Shown in pieces: positions 11,015-24,000 of a stretch of DNA of 64,000 nucleotides (positions within the stretch are counted from its first letter, which is position 1; every line of letters begins with the position of its first letter). The stretch comes from Krasilnikovozyma curviuscula (taxonomy: Eukaryota; Basidiomycota; Tremellomycetes; Cystofilobasidiales; Mrakiaceae). The notes beneath the pieces were generated by a model. That model saw nothing but the letters and a program-made list of their open reading frames with translations, was not told where the DNA came from and did no database searches. Both the position numbers and the translations under genes were made by a program. The stretch spans positions 62,001 through 126,000 of the forward strand of contig MVAQ01000024.1 of the NCBI GenBank assembly GCA_014825775.1, in the 5' to 3' direction.

Positions 11015-12516
11015 TTAAAAGGCTGTTGGTGAGAAATATAGAAAAGAATGATTTCAGAGACGTCTGTGAAGGACAGACACACAACCTGAGGCGCTTACCA
11101 GAATCTAACAACCAACCACCATCGATTACAACTTCAGCACCCGTCGTGTATTGGTTCTAGAGATCGCAAACAGGACATTAGGATCAGGTCCAGGTCCAGG
11201 TCCATGTCTCGCATGATATAAAGACCTGTCCAGTTCAGACTTACAGTGACTAGCCCAAAGATACACTGAGCATAATCAACAGCTGTACCGGGTCTTCCAA
11301 ACGGAATACCCCAGTCTTTCTTGAAATGAGCGACGTGTTTAGCGGTGTTCTGGTTGTCTTCAGGGTTAATTTCCGTCATTCCTGATGGGAAGTATCCCGG
11401 ACAGATACAGTTCACTCTGACGCCTAGTCCCCTGGTTGCGAATTCGTAGGCGAGTTGGTGGGAGAGCGAGAGGGTTGCAGCTCTTGATGGCCAGATAAAA
11501 CAAAGCCCCACAGAGAGTCAGCCACGAAGATCACGTAGAGATAGTGCAAATGAGAAAAGAGTATAATCACTCACTTGGAAGCGTTGTAGTTGAATTGACC
11601 CCGTTGAGACGTCTTCGTGATACCAGAGATGGAGGAGAGATTGATGACGTTCCCAGGTTCGGGGAATCCACCGACAGTCTTAGCAGCACTCAAGAGAGGC
11701 AAGAAGGCGAAGGTGGTGAAGTGGTAGGACGCGGTGTTGATCTGGTAAGTAGATAGCCTGTTGGTGTTGCAGAGCGTCAGGCATCGAGCAGAGGGCACTA
11801 CACGCTGGCGTAACTGTCTGTACACACCACTTGTCCATGTCCTCGCCGTCAAACATCTGCCTAGAGAGACCCTCGGGAGTCTGCTCACAGCCGTTGATAT
11901 CCGCACATCCCACTGAAACACCGTGGTCTGCAGAGGGGTGTCCGACGTATTAGACTCTCGAGACTCGGAGAAGCGCCGGGGAAGCGACAATGGGTGCAAT
12001 CAGAACTCACTGTTGACCAAGATGTTAATGAACTTCTCCTTTTCTGAAACAGCAGTAACCAGTTCTGTCGAAAAGACACAGTTTGGGTTCAGACTCTGGC
12101 AGACTCTGGATTTCCTTCCATGCGGCGGTGGTCTGTTGTAACTCACTTTTAATACCTTCCTTGTTGGAAACGTCAGCCTGGATCGAAATTACAGAGCCCC
12201 CTTTCCCGTTCGTTGGAGAGGACTCCTTGGCAGCCTGTTCGAGGACATCCCCTCTTCTCCCGGTGATGTACACCTTCGCGCCGTTTTGAGCAAGAGCTGC
12301 TGCTGTCACTCTACCGAGACCGGTTCCACCACCAGTAACTATTATATAAGAGGGGTGGGTGATTAAAAAGGACTATTGATGGGGAAAATAGGAGAGTGAG
12401 AGAGAGAGAGAGAGAGGCCACTGACCAACGGCGACCCAGCCAGTGACGTCGAAGAGAGAGGTGATGTCCAAAACAGCAGAGCCAGCCACAGATTTTCCAA
12501 GGTGAGAGGCACTCAT
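11015..12516 (-). CDS. Short-chain dehydrogenase/reductase (SDR)
   Basis: A classical NAD(P)-dependent oxidoreductase of the SDR family with unknown substrate. Start MSASHLGKS at 12516. The cofactor motif TGGGTGLG follows an intron after FDVTGWVAV, then come NGAKVYITGRR and SIQADVSN. The catalytic set is the Ser in INLSSISG and Tyr-Lys in YNASK. The sequence then runs RVNCICPGYFPSGM and ends near GAEVVIDGGWLL. The last intron is judged to end at CACCAACAG, giving a final DSAF and stop at 11015; reading on instead adds about 40 unconserved residues. The closest general resemblance is to the 3-oxoacyl-ACP reductase/rhamnolipid-type SDRs. Intron 12350-12420 carries a GA repeat. Confidence 0.87.
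12391..12417. repeat. (GA)n microsatellite in SDR intron
   Basis: About eleven GA units, nearly perfect, lie next to an intron border of the dehydrogenase gene. Confidence 0.9.
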
Positions 12517-12984
12517 AGCTGCAGTGTTAAGGGCTAGGAGTAAGGTCGAAAGATGAAGTTGTGAAGGTGACGGTTTACGAAAGAAGGTGAAGATACCGGC
12601 AACTCTTTTTCTTCAATCGAAAAACTCCTTTAGGCGCGTAAAACCCAATGGCGTACTGTGTCTGTTGCGAACGACAAAAGCCTGGGGGGATGAAAATCAT
12701 CGGTCGGGTGCTGAGAGGTGCGAGAGCGAAAGCGGAGGTTTCCCCACATTCACTACGTCACGCCAGCAGCTTCGACCAAGAACAACATACAGTGAACACA
12801 GGTTGGGCTGTTTGTTACGGCTTCTTAAAATACTTAATGCATTTTCGACTCATTGGAAGCGAAGGACTTGTGTTGTGGTAGATGAGAAGGTCCGCTAAGA
12901 ACGCCGTACATGCGCTTGTAGCGATCACAGCCAGACTCAGTCGCAGAACAACATCAAGGAGCATTATTTCAATCACTATCTAGT
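12517..12984. other. Spacer upstream of SDR
   Basis: Nothing recognisable. It may include the eroded N-terminal part of the transporter relic that follows, but no transporter motif could be read here. Confidence 0.4.
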
Positions 12985-13545
12985 ATATCTGTGGGGGTGG
13001 TTCTCGCTGTTGGGCTGTTCTTCCTGCCAGAGTCTCCCAGATGATTCCTTATGGTTGGCCACAGGAGGAAGAAGCTAAGAAGTCTCTCACCATACTTCTC
13101 TCAAAGCCATTCATACGACTCTCCGGAGGTAGAGGCTGAGTACTCCTCACTCTCACCACTGCACTCTCTCACGATAAGGCCATCAAGTCCGCTACTTTCG
13201 CGGGTTGCTTTAAGGACGGACCTGGACACACAACAAGACGAGCTCTTGTGGGTTGCGCCATGCAAATTATCCCACCCACAACTTTCGGGGATCGACTTCA
13301 TATTCTGGTCAGTAAATGTTCCTCATCGACCCCAAAGGGAGCACCAGATGCTGTTCGCCGCTGAGCGTCGCCTTTTCGTGGTTTGTGAATATTGAACCAA
13401 TCTTCTACTATAAAAATTAGCACCATTTTGATCTGATACTATATGTACTCGCTACAGCACATTCTGGAAACGCGTGGTCTAAGTTTGGAGCAGATTGATC
13501 TGCTGTACCGCCGTTCGACCCTCTTGCAGTCCTATTCCGACACAT
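12985..13545 (+). pseudogene. Hexose-transporter (MFS) relic
   Basis: Pieces of a sugar transporter of the fungal hexose type remain. At 12997-13041 VVLAVGLFFLPESPR is intact and is followed at once by TGA where a Trp codon normally stands. After a shift between frames (EEEAKKSL in one, DSPEVEAEYSSL in another) comes the EVEAEY motif, then GCFKDGPGHTTRRALVG in one frame and LSGIDFIFW in another. At 13464-13540 LETRGLSLEQIDLLYRRS matches the end of the last helix and C-terminal linker of such transporters. The roughly six helices between are gone. It is a different subfamily from the two intact transporters at 39-45 kb, so it is not their recent copy. Confidence 0.8.
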
Positions 13546-14011
13546 GACAGCTCATCACCAGCAACATGCACGTTGAGGGTAGCGGTGGAACTTCATTCAC
13601 TTCTCTCGGTCGAGGTGAAAGTGACAACAAGGCAACAGAAGCTCAACACACGAACATGTTGAACAAACTGTTGCGAAACGAAGAACCATCAAGCATTCTG
13701 GCTTAGGTTCTTCAGTCCTTCTGTAATTCCTGTATAAAAAAAAAACTCTGGCCCTTGTAGCGAATTTATGTAATCTTTGTGAATAACAACAGAATGGCCA
13801 ACACAAGGTGGCGCCGGAAACATCACTAACGCTCTACTAAAGTCGTAACTTCTCAATTCTTTGATCTCTTTGCAGATTGAGATATATTTGAGAATACAGC
13901 AGAGTCCTCAACATCTGCATGACTCGAACATAGTGGCAACAAAAATTCTTCGCTTCGAATTGGACGAGATGGCCTGCGAGCTGAATCTAACCTAACCACA
14001 ATTTACTTACA
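13546..14011. other. Spacer upstream of argininosuccinate lyase
   Basis: No coding signal. It should hold the promoter of the downstream gene, which begins after an A/C-rich leader. Confidence 0.5.
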
Positions 14012-16044
14012 ATGTCTGGTCCAGCAGAAGTTAAGCTCTCTGAAGAGAAGTCAAAGGCAAAGCTATGGGGAGGTAGATTTACGGGTGAGCAGTTCCTAGT
14101 CTTATCTTAGCTCCTGCTCGGCAGTGCCGTAGCTTCTTTTCCCACTGCTCTGATCCTAATTGCCTTTTTGATACTTGAATCTCCAGGTCAAACCGATCCT
14201 CTAATGCATCAGTTCAACCAGTGCTTACATTTTGACAAGAGGATGTATGCTGAAGATGTCAGAGGCTCCATTGCTCACGCCAAAGCTCTCGCGAGCAAAG
14301 GCATCATGACCCAGGAGGAAGCTGCTCTCATCGAGAAGGGTCTCAAGGAGGTTGAGGCTGAATGGAGAGATGGAAAGGTGAGCATCCTTTTCTGTTCTGC
14401 CAGAGTTGGGTTCGAATGAGAACCCGACCCTGGAAGCGCGGTTGGAAACTTGTTCTGGTCAACTCATCTTTCCACCTCCGTTGATTCACTTAGTTTGTCC
14501 CAGAAGCTGACGATGAAGATATCCACACTGCCAATGAACGTCGACTTTCAGAAATCATCGGAAAGGATGTCGGTGGAAAGCTGCACACTGGCAGATCTAG
14601 AAACGATCAGGTCGCAACTGACATGAGACTATGGCTTGTAAGTTCAAATCCTGACCCAAACCTCGTCTCATTCAGGATTTTCTGCTGACCCATGTTAATC
14701 GAATTTCCAGCTCAAAGAAGCTAACACCCTCAAAGAATTCCTCAAATCTTTCATTGACACCATTGTCACTCGGGCTGAATCAGAAGTTGACGCCTTGATG
14801 CCAGGTTATACTCATCTTCAAGTCAGTTCTCAGTTTATTTCTTACTACTTACGAAGCGAATTTGTTGTTAAATCCTTACGATGTCACATTCGCGATTTCC
14901 AGCGTGCCCAACCAATCAGATGGTCCCACCTCTTGCTCTCCCACGCCTTCTCCTTCCGTGCTGACTTACAACGACTCTCCGGCCTCATCCCAAGAGTCTC
15001 AGTCTTACCATTGGGTTCCGCCGCTCTCGCTGGAAACCCATTCGAGTTGGACCGAGAGCTCATGGCCAAAGAACTTGGGTTCGAATCGCTGGCTGAGAAC
15101 TCGCTGTACGGCGTTGGAGACAGAGACTTCATCGCCGAGTTCTTAATGTGGGCTAGTTTGACCATGACACATGTGTCTCGATTTGCAGAGGATCTGATCA
15201 TCTACTCGAGCGCCGAGTTTGGGTTCGTCACTCTCAGCGACGCTTACTCCACTGGATCCAGTATCATGCCTCAGAAGAAGAACCCTGACTCTCTCGAGCT
15301 CCTCCGTGGAAAATCTGGACGTGTCTTTGGTAACGTAAGTCTCTAATTAATCGTTGCCCCCGATGTTGCCCTTTTGCGGTAATGTTGGATAACATGTTAA
15401 CTGGTGTTGCTTTCCTCTTGCGTATCCAGATGGCCGGTTTCTTGATGACTCTCAAAGGTATCCCCTCGACCTACAACAAAGATCTGCAGGAAGATAAGGA
15501 ACCACTTTTCGATGTCACCGATACCCTCAGCATCTCATTGAGAATCTTCGAAGGTGTCGTCGCAACTCTGAAGGTGAGCAGATACGATCTCAAATGATCA
15601 ATGAAGTGTTCCTCTGACTTCCTTTTCGCAATTACTTAGATTCACGAGGAGAAGATGAAGGCTGCCTTGACCATGGATATGCTGGCTACCGATGTGGCTG
15701 ATTACCTTGTCCGAAAAGGAGTAAATCCCCTTCTCTTCTACCTTTCAATCGCGTTCTGCGTCGCTTTGTTACTTACCATCTAATCTCATCCCTTTCAGGT
15801 TCCATTCCGTGAGACCCACCACATTTCTGGAAGAGCGGTCGCCCTCGCCGAACAGACCAATCGAGGCATCGACCAAATCACGCTCGAGGAATACAAGACA
15901 CTCTCACCTAAGTTCACTGAAGATGTTCATGAGCTTTTCAACTTTGAAGCCTCCGTTGAGAAGAGAGATTCGATTGGTGGACCAAGCAGAAGAATGGTTG
16001 CGAGACAGATCTCTGTCCTTAGAGAATCCATCGCGTCGTTGTAA
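14012..16044 (+). CDS. ARG4: Argininosuccinate lyase
   Basis: Splits argininosuccinate to arginine and fumarate, the last step of arginine synthesis and a urea-cycle step; cytosolic homotetramer. The protein starts [17 protein letters not shown] then LWGGRFT, the family's usual opening. [16 protein letters not shown] and [18 protein letters not shown] follow, with a long exon containing the lyase signature [12 protein letters not shown] (catalytic flexible loop with the Ser). The end, [12 protein letters not shown] through [18 protein letters not shown], matches the family. About eight exons with small introns. It is on the + strand, followed after 200 bases by another + gene. No oddities. 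Confidence 0.97.
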
Positions 16045-16242
16045 TAGGATGGATATAAGTCAAATTAGTTACTACAATATTTCTGTCTCTTATCCCATTA
16101 TACTCTCCTCCTGCATGATCCACCTTGCTTAACTGGAAAGTCGCCCCCGCGTAATCAAAACGCCGGGTGGACAAGCTCATGCCATCCAGCCATCGAACCA
16201 AATTTGTCAAAACAATACTCAGTTTATAAGAAACATTACAAA

Positions 16243-17656
16243 ATGATCAGTGAAGATGTTCTTCAAGCTATTGCTGGTTCAGTGTCAGGTGTAGGAGCCA
16301 TGACAATTACCTGTGAGTCGTAATCGGAAGTTGCAAGTTCCCCACTCCAAGATATTTTCCCGGAAACTCATTAGAAGCTTTTTTGCTAGATCCGTTGACG
16401 TTCATCTCGACCAGATCAGCAGTCTCATCGAAGGATAAAGACTCGGCTGAAGGTAAACAGACTCTGATCAGAGTTTTCAAGGAAGAGGGCTTGAAGGGAG
16501 TTTACTCTGGATTAGGATCCAGTTTACTTGGTGAGATCCCCCACTTTTCTGATGACTTCAAATCGTCTCACCTACTCAATCGGCTTATGTATTCTCGTTC
16601 TTGCTGTAGGAATCGCTGTCACGAATGTAAGCTTCTGCAAGGATGAGCGCGTGATTATGGGAAACGAGCAGATCTGACCGATACACCTTTTTCTTTTCTG
16701 GTTCTTGGGTCTTGCCTTTACTAGGGAATCTACTACTTTGCGTACTCGGCAGCAACATCCAAGTCCAGAGCTCGTACAGGTACTCTGACCGTCGCCCAGA
16801 GCATGGGCGCAGGCTTGATCGCTGGGTCCATCACCACTGTCCTTACCAACCCTATCTGGACTATCCAAGCTACGTGAGTAACTGCTTCAATAAAGAATGA
16901 GAAACTTTGAAGTCAGTCTTGACCTGTATCAACCTTGTTAGCCAATCAACGTCGACTGTCTCGAACCCTAACTCACCACCACTATCCATCGTCGCTACCA
17001 TCAAGCATATCTACAAGACTGGGGGACTGAAAGCATTCTGGAGAGGAATTGGAGCTGCATTGATCCTGGTCATCAACCCAGTGAGTTTTACACTATCTTC
17101 CATAATACGAGAAACTAGCCCATTTTCAAGCCAAAACTCGTTCTTGATCCAGGTCCTGCAATATACTGCTTTTGAGCAGCTGAAGAGAGTCTTGTTAGTT
17201 TCCAAAAAGAGGAATGGGAAGCTCAGCGACGGAGATGTTTTCTTGATCGGCGCGTTGGCCAAGTGTGAGTGTCTTCCATTCTACCTCTGCGTGTTGACGC
17301 TTGTTTAGCGTTAGTTTACCTTTGATATTGCAGTGATGGCCACATCAATCACGTACCCATACATCTTGCTGAAATCCCGACAACAATCAGCGACTCACGT
17401 TTACCCGTCTATCTACGCCGCTCTGAGCCAGATCTTGAGAAAAGAAGGCATCGAAGGCCTATACAGAGGTATAAGCAGCAAACTTATCCAAAGTGTGCTG
17501 ACTGCTGCGCTGTTATTCGCGGGACAGAACAGGATGTAAGTTTCTGACTTGCAGATTCAGTGTTATCTCCCTTTTGTCGCTGACTCGGTTTATGATAACG
17601 CCGCCTTCACTAGCGTTGAAGCCGTCAAAGAAGTCGCCGAAAAAGTTGTTGCTTAA
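16243..17656 (+). CDS. Peroxisomal carrier, PMP47/ANT1 type
   Basis: A mitochondrial-carrier-family protein most like the peroxisomal PMP47/ANT1 branch, which exchanges ATP for AMP so that fatty acids can be activated inside peroxisomes. Start MISEDVLQAIAGSVSG. The three repeats carry the altered signature of this branch: YPLTFISTR in the first, NPIWTIQAT in the second and YPYILLKSR in the third. Helix pairs follow the pattern GLKGVYSGLGSSLLG, GLKAFWRGIGAALIL and GIEGLYRGISSKL. It ends VEAVKEVAEKVVA after a last short exon. Seven or eight exons with small introns. A mitochondrial carrier with another substrate is possible, but the YPY element argues for PMP47. Confidence 0.85.
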
Positions 17657-17945
17657 GAGGGGGTTTGATAGGATGGCTGTCGTTTGTCAAGGTCAACTGT
17701 CGCAGGCCCTTTGCCGACTCTTAGCTTGTAGCGCGCAGTACCACCCAGTCTGTTTTCTGTTCGACCCCCTATCTCTGTACATTGTAGCCTATGATTGCTG
17801 TATGAATTTCTGTTTCGCATGTTTCCAAGCTCAAAGTCCAGCAAACCAAAAAAAAAAATTGCCACACTCGCTCCTACCACCCGTCTCACCATCGTCTCAT
17901 TTCTGACCTTTACCCGCCTCCTGCCCTCGAAAGGTCAGATCGAAG

Positions 17946-20741
17946 ATGACCACCACCCTGGCTCAGGCTCTGGCTCTGGGCCAACAGTCACACCAGGGCA
18001 GCTCGTCCAATCCACATTCGACGAGGTCCAATGTCCACAGTCACTCATCCAGCAGCCTGTCCAACGCTGTAGCCTCGTCTTCGTCGTCTCACCATGTCAT
18101 CTCATTTAAAAACAAAGCAAAGGCGTCAAAGGCCAAAGGGGGTAATAGTGAGTACTATGCTGCCCATAGATGCTGTTGATGGCCTACTGCATTAGCTGGC
18201 TGGTTTATTCTGCGTTTGGAAGGGGCCAATGGCTGACTTGCTGCTCCTCGATTTTTTTTTTGCTGGTGGAAATATGCGTTTCGCCCGTCTTCTGCGCGCC
18301 CGTTCAAACTCAACCAGAACGTCGTCGAGTAGCTCCAGCTCACACGTACGAGACTGAGTTCACGGTACCACAGTCTCCTTCTGATCACTCGGACGATGAA
18401 GGATCCATTAACCTCGACCAAGGTGACTATGAAGCGGGGAACGGTCTCAAGGACGAAATGGCAACCATGGTCAACGGTCTCGTCGCTGGTCACAGCGCGT
18501 TGATAGATGATGGTGATGAAGAGGAAGTTGAAGATTTGGAAGATGAGGAAGATGACGATGGAGGTCCGGCAATGAAGCGGGCGAGGGTCAGCTCAAACAG
18601 AAACGGGATCGGCTCGCCGTCAGTCAACAACAGCCATATAGAGGGAAACAGTAACCATCTTAATAATTCAGAGGAAGCCAGTATGATATCGCTCCATCAT
18701 CATCAGTTGACTCAGCCGCAGTTCGACCTGGACCCTTCATTGTCGCCAGGACCACAACACCACTCGCTTGAGCATCACAACCATCACGAACACCAGCACA
18801 ACGACCACGACAACCAACAAGACTCGCTTGATCCTGCTCTCTCGCTAGTCTCGCCTGCTGTCAGCAACCTACCCATCTCCAACATCATTGAGGCGTTAGT
18901 CTCACAGCACGCTCAGCTCGCCAACACCATCACCCTCTTGACGCAACGAGTGGAAACTCTCGAAGCTCAACTAGCTGCCAATCAGCATCAAGGCCATGCT
19001 GATCTTCATCACCACCTCCAGGCTGTCGCAGGGGGTTCCAACGGCGGTTATCCCTTCGACTTCCCCTCTAACGGAAATACAAATATCCACAACAACAACC
19101 TGCATTCTGACAACCAATCCAATTCGAACCCAGTACATGCTCCTTCTATCTCATCACCCAGTATTCTCATATCGGGTAAAGTTGGCTCATCGAAATTGAA
19201 GAAGTCGTCGGCCAAAGATGCTGCTAAGATAGCTGCTTTAAGGGAGGCTGGTATTGGTACGGGTGGTAGGAAGCTGAAAGGAGTAGACCCCGTTACAGGC
19301 TACCGACTGCAGAAGAAGAAGTTACCTTTACTTTCTGCGAGTGGTCATCGGTTGTATCTTGTCCTGTTTCATTCTCTGACTGGCGCGTCTCATTTCTCCC
19401 GATAATAGGCTGCTATATCTTCCTCAATCTCTAAACTTGTTGGCTTGACCCGCCCTGCCCATACTGCTACTTCTCTTGGCCTCGGTACACCAACAGGAGA
19501 CGACCTCAACAATACCAACTCGCCCTCGTCATCGACGAATCCACCAACTGCGTCGACGAGCAAGCGACCTCCATTGCCCGATCCGGTCGAGGATAAGAAC
19601 GACTGGCCTTTGAGAGATTGGAATATAAATGGTGGAGGGGGTGGAGAACAGGGCGTGGATACGAATGGGAACGTTATTCAGGTAGTTGTCACTCAGGAGG
19701 AGAAAGATGTCCTTGGCGAGAGGTTCGAGCGACCAGATTGGCTGGATCGGCATGCGAAGAAGTGAGTGAAATTACTACTCACTCTTGATGGTTGAGCTTT
19801 CGACTGAAATTGGCATTCTGTGCTTGCAGACCTGATACTCAAGCGTTCCTCGTCAAGGTTGCTGAACATGTCAAAGTTACCAACACAACAGTCCCTGAAG
19901 AAGACATGACTGAGGAGACTCTCACAAAAAGCGTTTTGACTGCCTTTCAAAATGTAAATGTCTTTTGGATGAATGTTTACTGAGAAAATTCTAACATTAC
20001 TCTTTGTTCTTTTTACTTCGTCTCTAGCTCTCCGAAAATTACAAAGCTCAAATTGACCCCAATAGAGCAGAGAAACGAGCCTCCAAGGCTGAGAAGCGTA
20101 AACTTCATTCGAGAATCAAGACCCGAGGGGATAAGCGTCGTCAAGGCTTTGACAAGTTGGCAATCTCGACGAGTGAAGTTGGAACAGATGTAAGAAAAGG
20201 AATCACCAAGGATTACATCTCGGAAGAGCATTCTGATGCTGGCGAAGACTGCCCTATCTCAGCTGAGGACTGGAGCATCTTGGCTGACAACGCGAAGGGT
20301 AAAGGAAGCGGTAAAGCCCTTGAGGTTTGGACACCTGCTTGGAAGAGTCGTAGGTTCTTGTCTCTATCCGAAGCGTATCCATACAACTGACCTTTCCACT
20401 TTGTCCTCAAACGCCCAGGCGAACTCCGTTTTATTTCCCACGCGGCAGATACAGCGGCAACAGGTTCAACAGGTCCATCCAACGCACGATTTTCCCTCAA
20501 CCCACTGCGAGACAACATCTTCCCACCAAAAAACACACCCGAGTGGATGGTCGATCCGGGCTGGAGAGAGAGACACGCTCATGAGCTCGAAGACAACTGG
20601 ATCGCTCCTAACCCTCCAAACTGGCCCGGCATTGACGTTGATGAGAATTTTGTCGCTACTGGTATGCCGGGCGTGGAGCCAATTGTGGACACAGGCGAAG
20701 AAGGCGATGTCGAAGATGGATATGAAGGCATGGAGGAATAA
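17946..20741 (+). CDS. Unrecognised acidic, low-complexity protein, probably nuclear
   Basis: I do not recognise the family. Start MTTTLAQALALGQQS is followed by a Ser/His-rich stretch. Intron 1 ends at one of two acceptors; the upstream one would add a KRRR basic cluster. A long exon has an acidic block (EEEVEDLEDEEDDDGG), His-rich runs, and a coiled-coil-like stretch (NIIEALVSQHAQLANTITLL, then QRVETLEAQL). A basic region (KLKKSSAKDAAKIAALREAG), RLQKKK and an unusual donor GTTACC follow. Later exons carry DWPLRDWNING, ERFERPDWLDRHAKKPDTQ and a basic stretch (DPNRAEKRASKAEKRKLHSR). The last exons give DNIFPPKNTPEWMVDPGWRE and an acidic tail. The basic and acidic blocks suggest chromatin or transcription work; this is inference. 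Confidence 0.75.
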
Positions 20742-21046
20742 GGTCGCATGTGGAGTTATTAAAATTCACAGTCTTCTGTAGCTTTTATCCTTGTTGTTCA
20801 CAGTTACGCATTCAGTTACTTGCCATTATCTCTGCAGAACCACCTGTGAATCACTGTACAAGTGAAAAGATAGACAAGAATACACTGGACGCAAAGGGGG
20901 CAACTAGCAATTCAAGCTTCAGCAACCCCACCAGAACCATTGACTTGATCAACAACCCGTTATTGCATACGTAATGCAGAGAAAGCCATATCTTTCCTCA
21001 TCCAAAGAAATTTAAGATCAAACAAGCGAGATCCGTAGGAGTATCA
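20742..21046. other. Convergent 3' spacer
   Basis: About 300 bases between two convergent stops. No gene seen. Confidence 0.6.
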
Positions 21047-24000
21047 CTAGCTACTGCTATCCATGAAATCCAAAGAGTCACGCCAGACCAAAGTGACCAG
21101 TTCCAAAGCCTTCGCCTCCGTTGAACCTTCAACCAGTGCTGACAAGGGACTGAAGACGACGGTATCAATGGTGGTGCTGTACTGACGCAAGTATGGAATA
21201 TACTAGAGCCCAAAACACACGAGAAGATGAGATATAGAGGCACAGGGGGTAATGCGAGAGAAACCTGCAAACTTACACATCGACAGAACTCCTTCCACCA
21301 ACCAAAGATGGCCCAGATCTTCCATTCCACTGCACCCCATTCTTCACGTTTACTCCATCCATTCTCACCAAGAAGAAGGCTGAGTCCAGATGGTTCCTCT
21401 CTATTACCAGCACCGGAAAGAGTTGGAAGTAGCGCGTGCACGAAAGCAGCAGCGGTGTCTACCAACACTAACTTTTGAGTCGATTGGAGATTGGAGATGG
21501 CCAGTTGTGCCTGTGTAAGAGCTTGAGAGGAAGTCTGTGGAGGCACAGTTTCTTCACCTTCACCGTGTTCCTCCCCTTCTTTTGATTCCCCATTCCCGAA
21601 TTCCACTACCATGTCCGTCGAGTCACCATTGAGATCCGTAGCACCGGTTCTTCTTGAGGCCTGGTTCTGCTCGTCCTCCACTTCAAGCTGCTTGACCTTC
21701 TTCTTCATTCCCACAACTCTTCCATTCACTTTGTCGACACCCAACTTGAGGATATCCCACTTCCTACCATCAATCCATTCAGCTTCACGTTCTTCGGGAC
21801 TAAACACCCACTTGACGATATCAGTTCCTTGAATGATACCATACTGCATGAGCTTATCGGTGATGATAATCTTCATTTGAGGAGATTGGACCCAGAAGGT
21901 TGAGACTGTGTGAAGGATGTCCATGCGTTCATCTTCGTTGGTTGAGATTCCTCGTAGGAATGGAAGGTATCGCTCGGTTGCATTAAGGAAGTGAGAGAAT
22001 GATCTTGCACCGACGAACAAAAGAGTTTGGACGGCAAGAGATCGAGTGAGGGGGGTGAGGGGCTGGTGGGCAGGTTGTTCAGGAAGCGTCGCAAGTTGCT
22101 CCAAGATCACATGAGGAGCGGTTCGATTCTTAAAGAGGTTGAGAAGTAGTTGAGAAGTTTCGTAATGAGCATGACCTAGAAAGATATATGGAATTTGTGA
22201 GCGACGTTTGGACGAGAACTCAGGCAATTAAAACACTCACTTGGATCTTCGTATTCCCAAACGGGTTCCTCGGCAGCATCAGCAATGACGCCGTTTTCTG
22301 GATTACGCATTTCTTCAGGGAGAGTTTGTTTGATACGATCGTAGTAGGAGAGACGAGTTTCAAGCTCAATGAGCCTTCGCATGAAACTCTTCTTTGGATG
22401 CGAATATGTTAAGTTGAGGTCAGGGATCCTGATGAGTCACATTAACAGGGAGATTATTCAGCAAATATTCCTTCTGATGCGGTGAAGAGGGAGAGAGGTA
22501 CCTACCAGTCTTTCCAGACCCAGCCAAATCCGAAATTTGACAAATGGCAACTCCACCATTCACAGACCCTTCTCGAACATTCAACATCTAAGCCATCACC
22601 CATCCCTTTGTACAAGTTTCTTAGTGCTTGACCAACAGGAGGAGCAACAGTCGCGGCTGATAGTTTACAGAGCTCAACCAACAAACTCGTGAAGTAGCTG
22701 ACTTTGTGAGGTGGGTAAGGCAGTGAAAGCATCGACGAGATCATTGTTGAGACGATAATGGATTCAAGAGACCAAGTAGGAGCTGGGATACCTTCGATTG
22801 GAGGTGGTACTGGTGTGTTTGGGGGAGGTTTGAAGGTTCTGCGTTCGAACCAATTTGGAAGTCCCATCAACGTCTTCGCGGCTTCACGACGGTTTATACT
22901 GTAGATGTGAATGAGATCTTCGATAAGACTACGGAGAATCCATCCTGAGGGCGTTGCTGGTGATGGAACGACCTAGATCAAAAGAGGTTAGAATGAAGTA
23001 AGAATGAGACGAACGTTCCAAATGCGTGAAATACGACGTACTTCGTCGTGGAATCCAGACCAAGGAATAGAGACCCATTTAGGTAGAGTAATATCATCAG
23101 ACTCATCGTCAGGTGGCACTAGGACATTTTGAAGTTCAAAGGGCTGAAGACCAGGTAAAACGGGTAGAGGAGTGGAGGCCTCCGGTTCGTAGAGGAAAGA
23201 GTGAGGTGTTGGCAAAAATCTTGGTGGTTTGAAATCGTTTGCTCTCAACTCAAGGACCGCTTTATAGATTTGAGTAAGTGTCTAAATTTGAATAGGAAGA
23301 AAAGTGAGGAGATGGGGGTTAAGTGTACTGCTGGGCTGATAAAGACTGAATTGACATGACAGTACTCACATCGTCAGAATCAGGCTTGCTCTCCTCTAAA
23401 CTTCCAGAATAGGTAGAGAGGACACTGTCTCTGGCCGGTCGTTGCAGAACGTACACCTCGAGTCCGGTGACGAGATCGTTCACTTTGTCTTCATTGACAC
23501 TACAAAGACTCTCCGCGCATCGCAACAGAGCCTCACCAACGCATATTATAGATGTTGAAGCACGAGATATCGACACGGTCAACTCTTCCGTTACCGACAG
23601 GAAGGATTGGAGAAGCTGAAGTAATGATGACGGTGAAATTGTTGAGGTGACCGAGAGAGAGGCGAAAAGATTAATCTATAAGACGTTGAGATTAGGAAAC
23701 CACAAAGGACCTTTAGTACTTCGATGTTTAACAGATATCACCTGCCTACAATAGAGCGCTTACCATGGTTCGAACACATCTCCAGTCCCTAGCACTGAGT
23801 TTTTCTAAGAAGAAGCTCTCCAAATCCTCCAAGACGACTCTTCCCAGTGGCTTTTTTCCTTCTTCAGTCTCAGTATGAGGAGAAGCACCCGATGGTGACG
23901 AGATGTTCTTCTCGTCGTTTTCCGCTTGAAGAGCAGACTTAACAATGTCATCAGTTGTGGGGGCTGCTGGTGGTAGGGAGAGCAAGAGAATAAGAGTTGC

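Noticed and set aside
10621..11082. 153-codon minus-strand ORF
   Set aside because: It continues from the unspliced last exon of the dehydrogenase and shows no motif.
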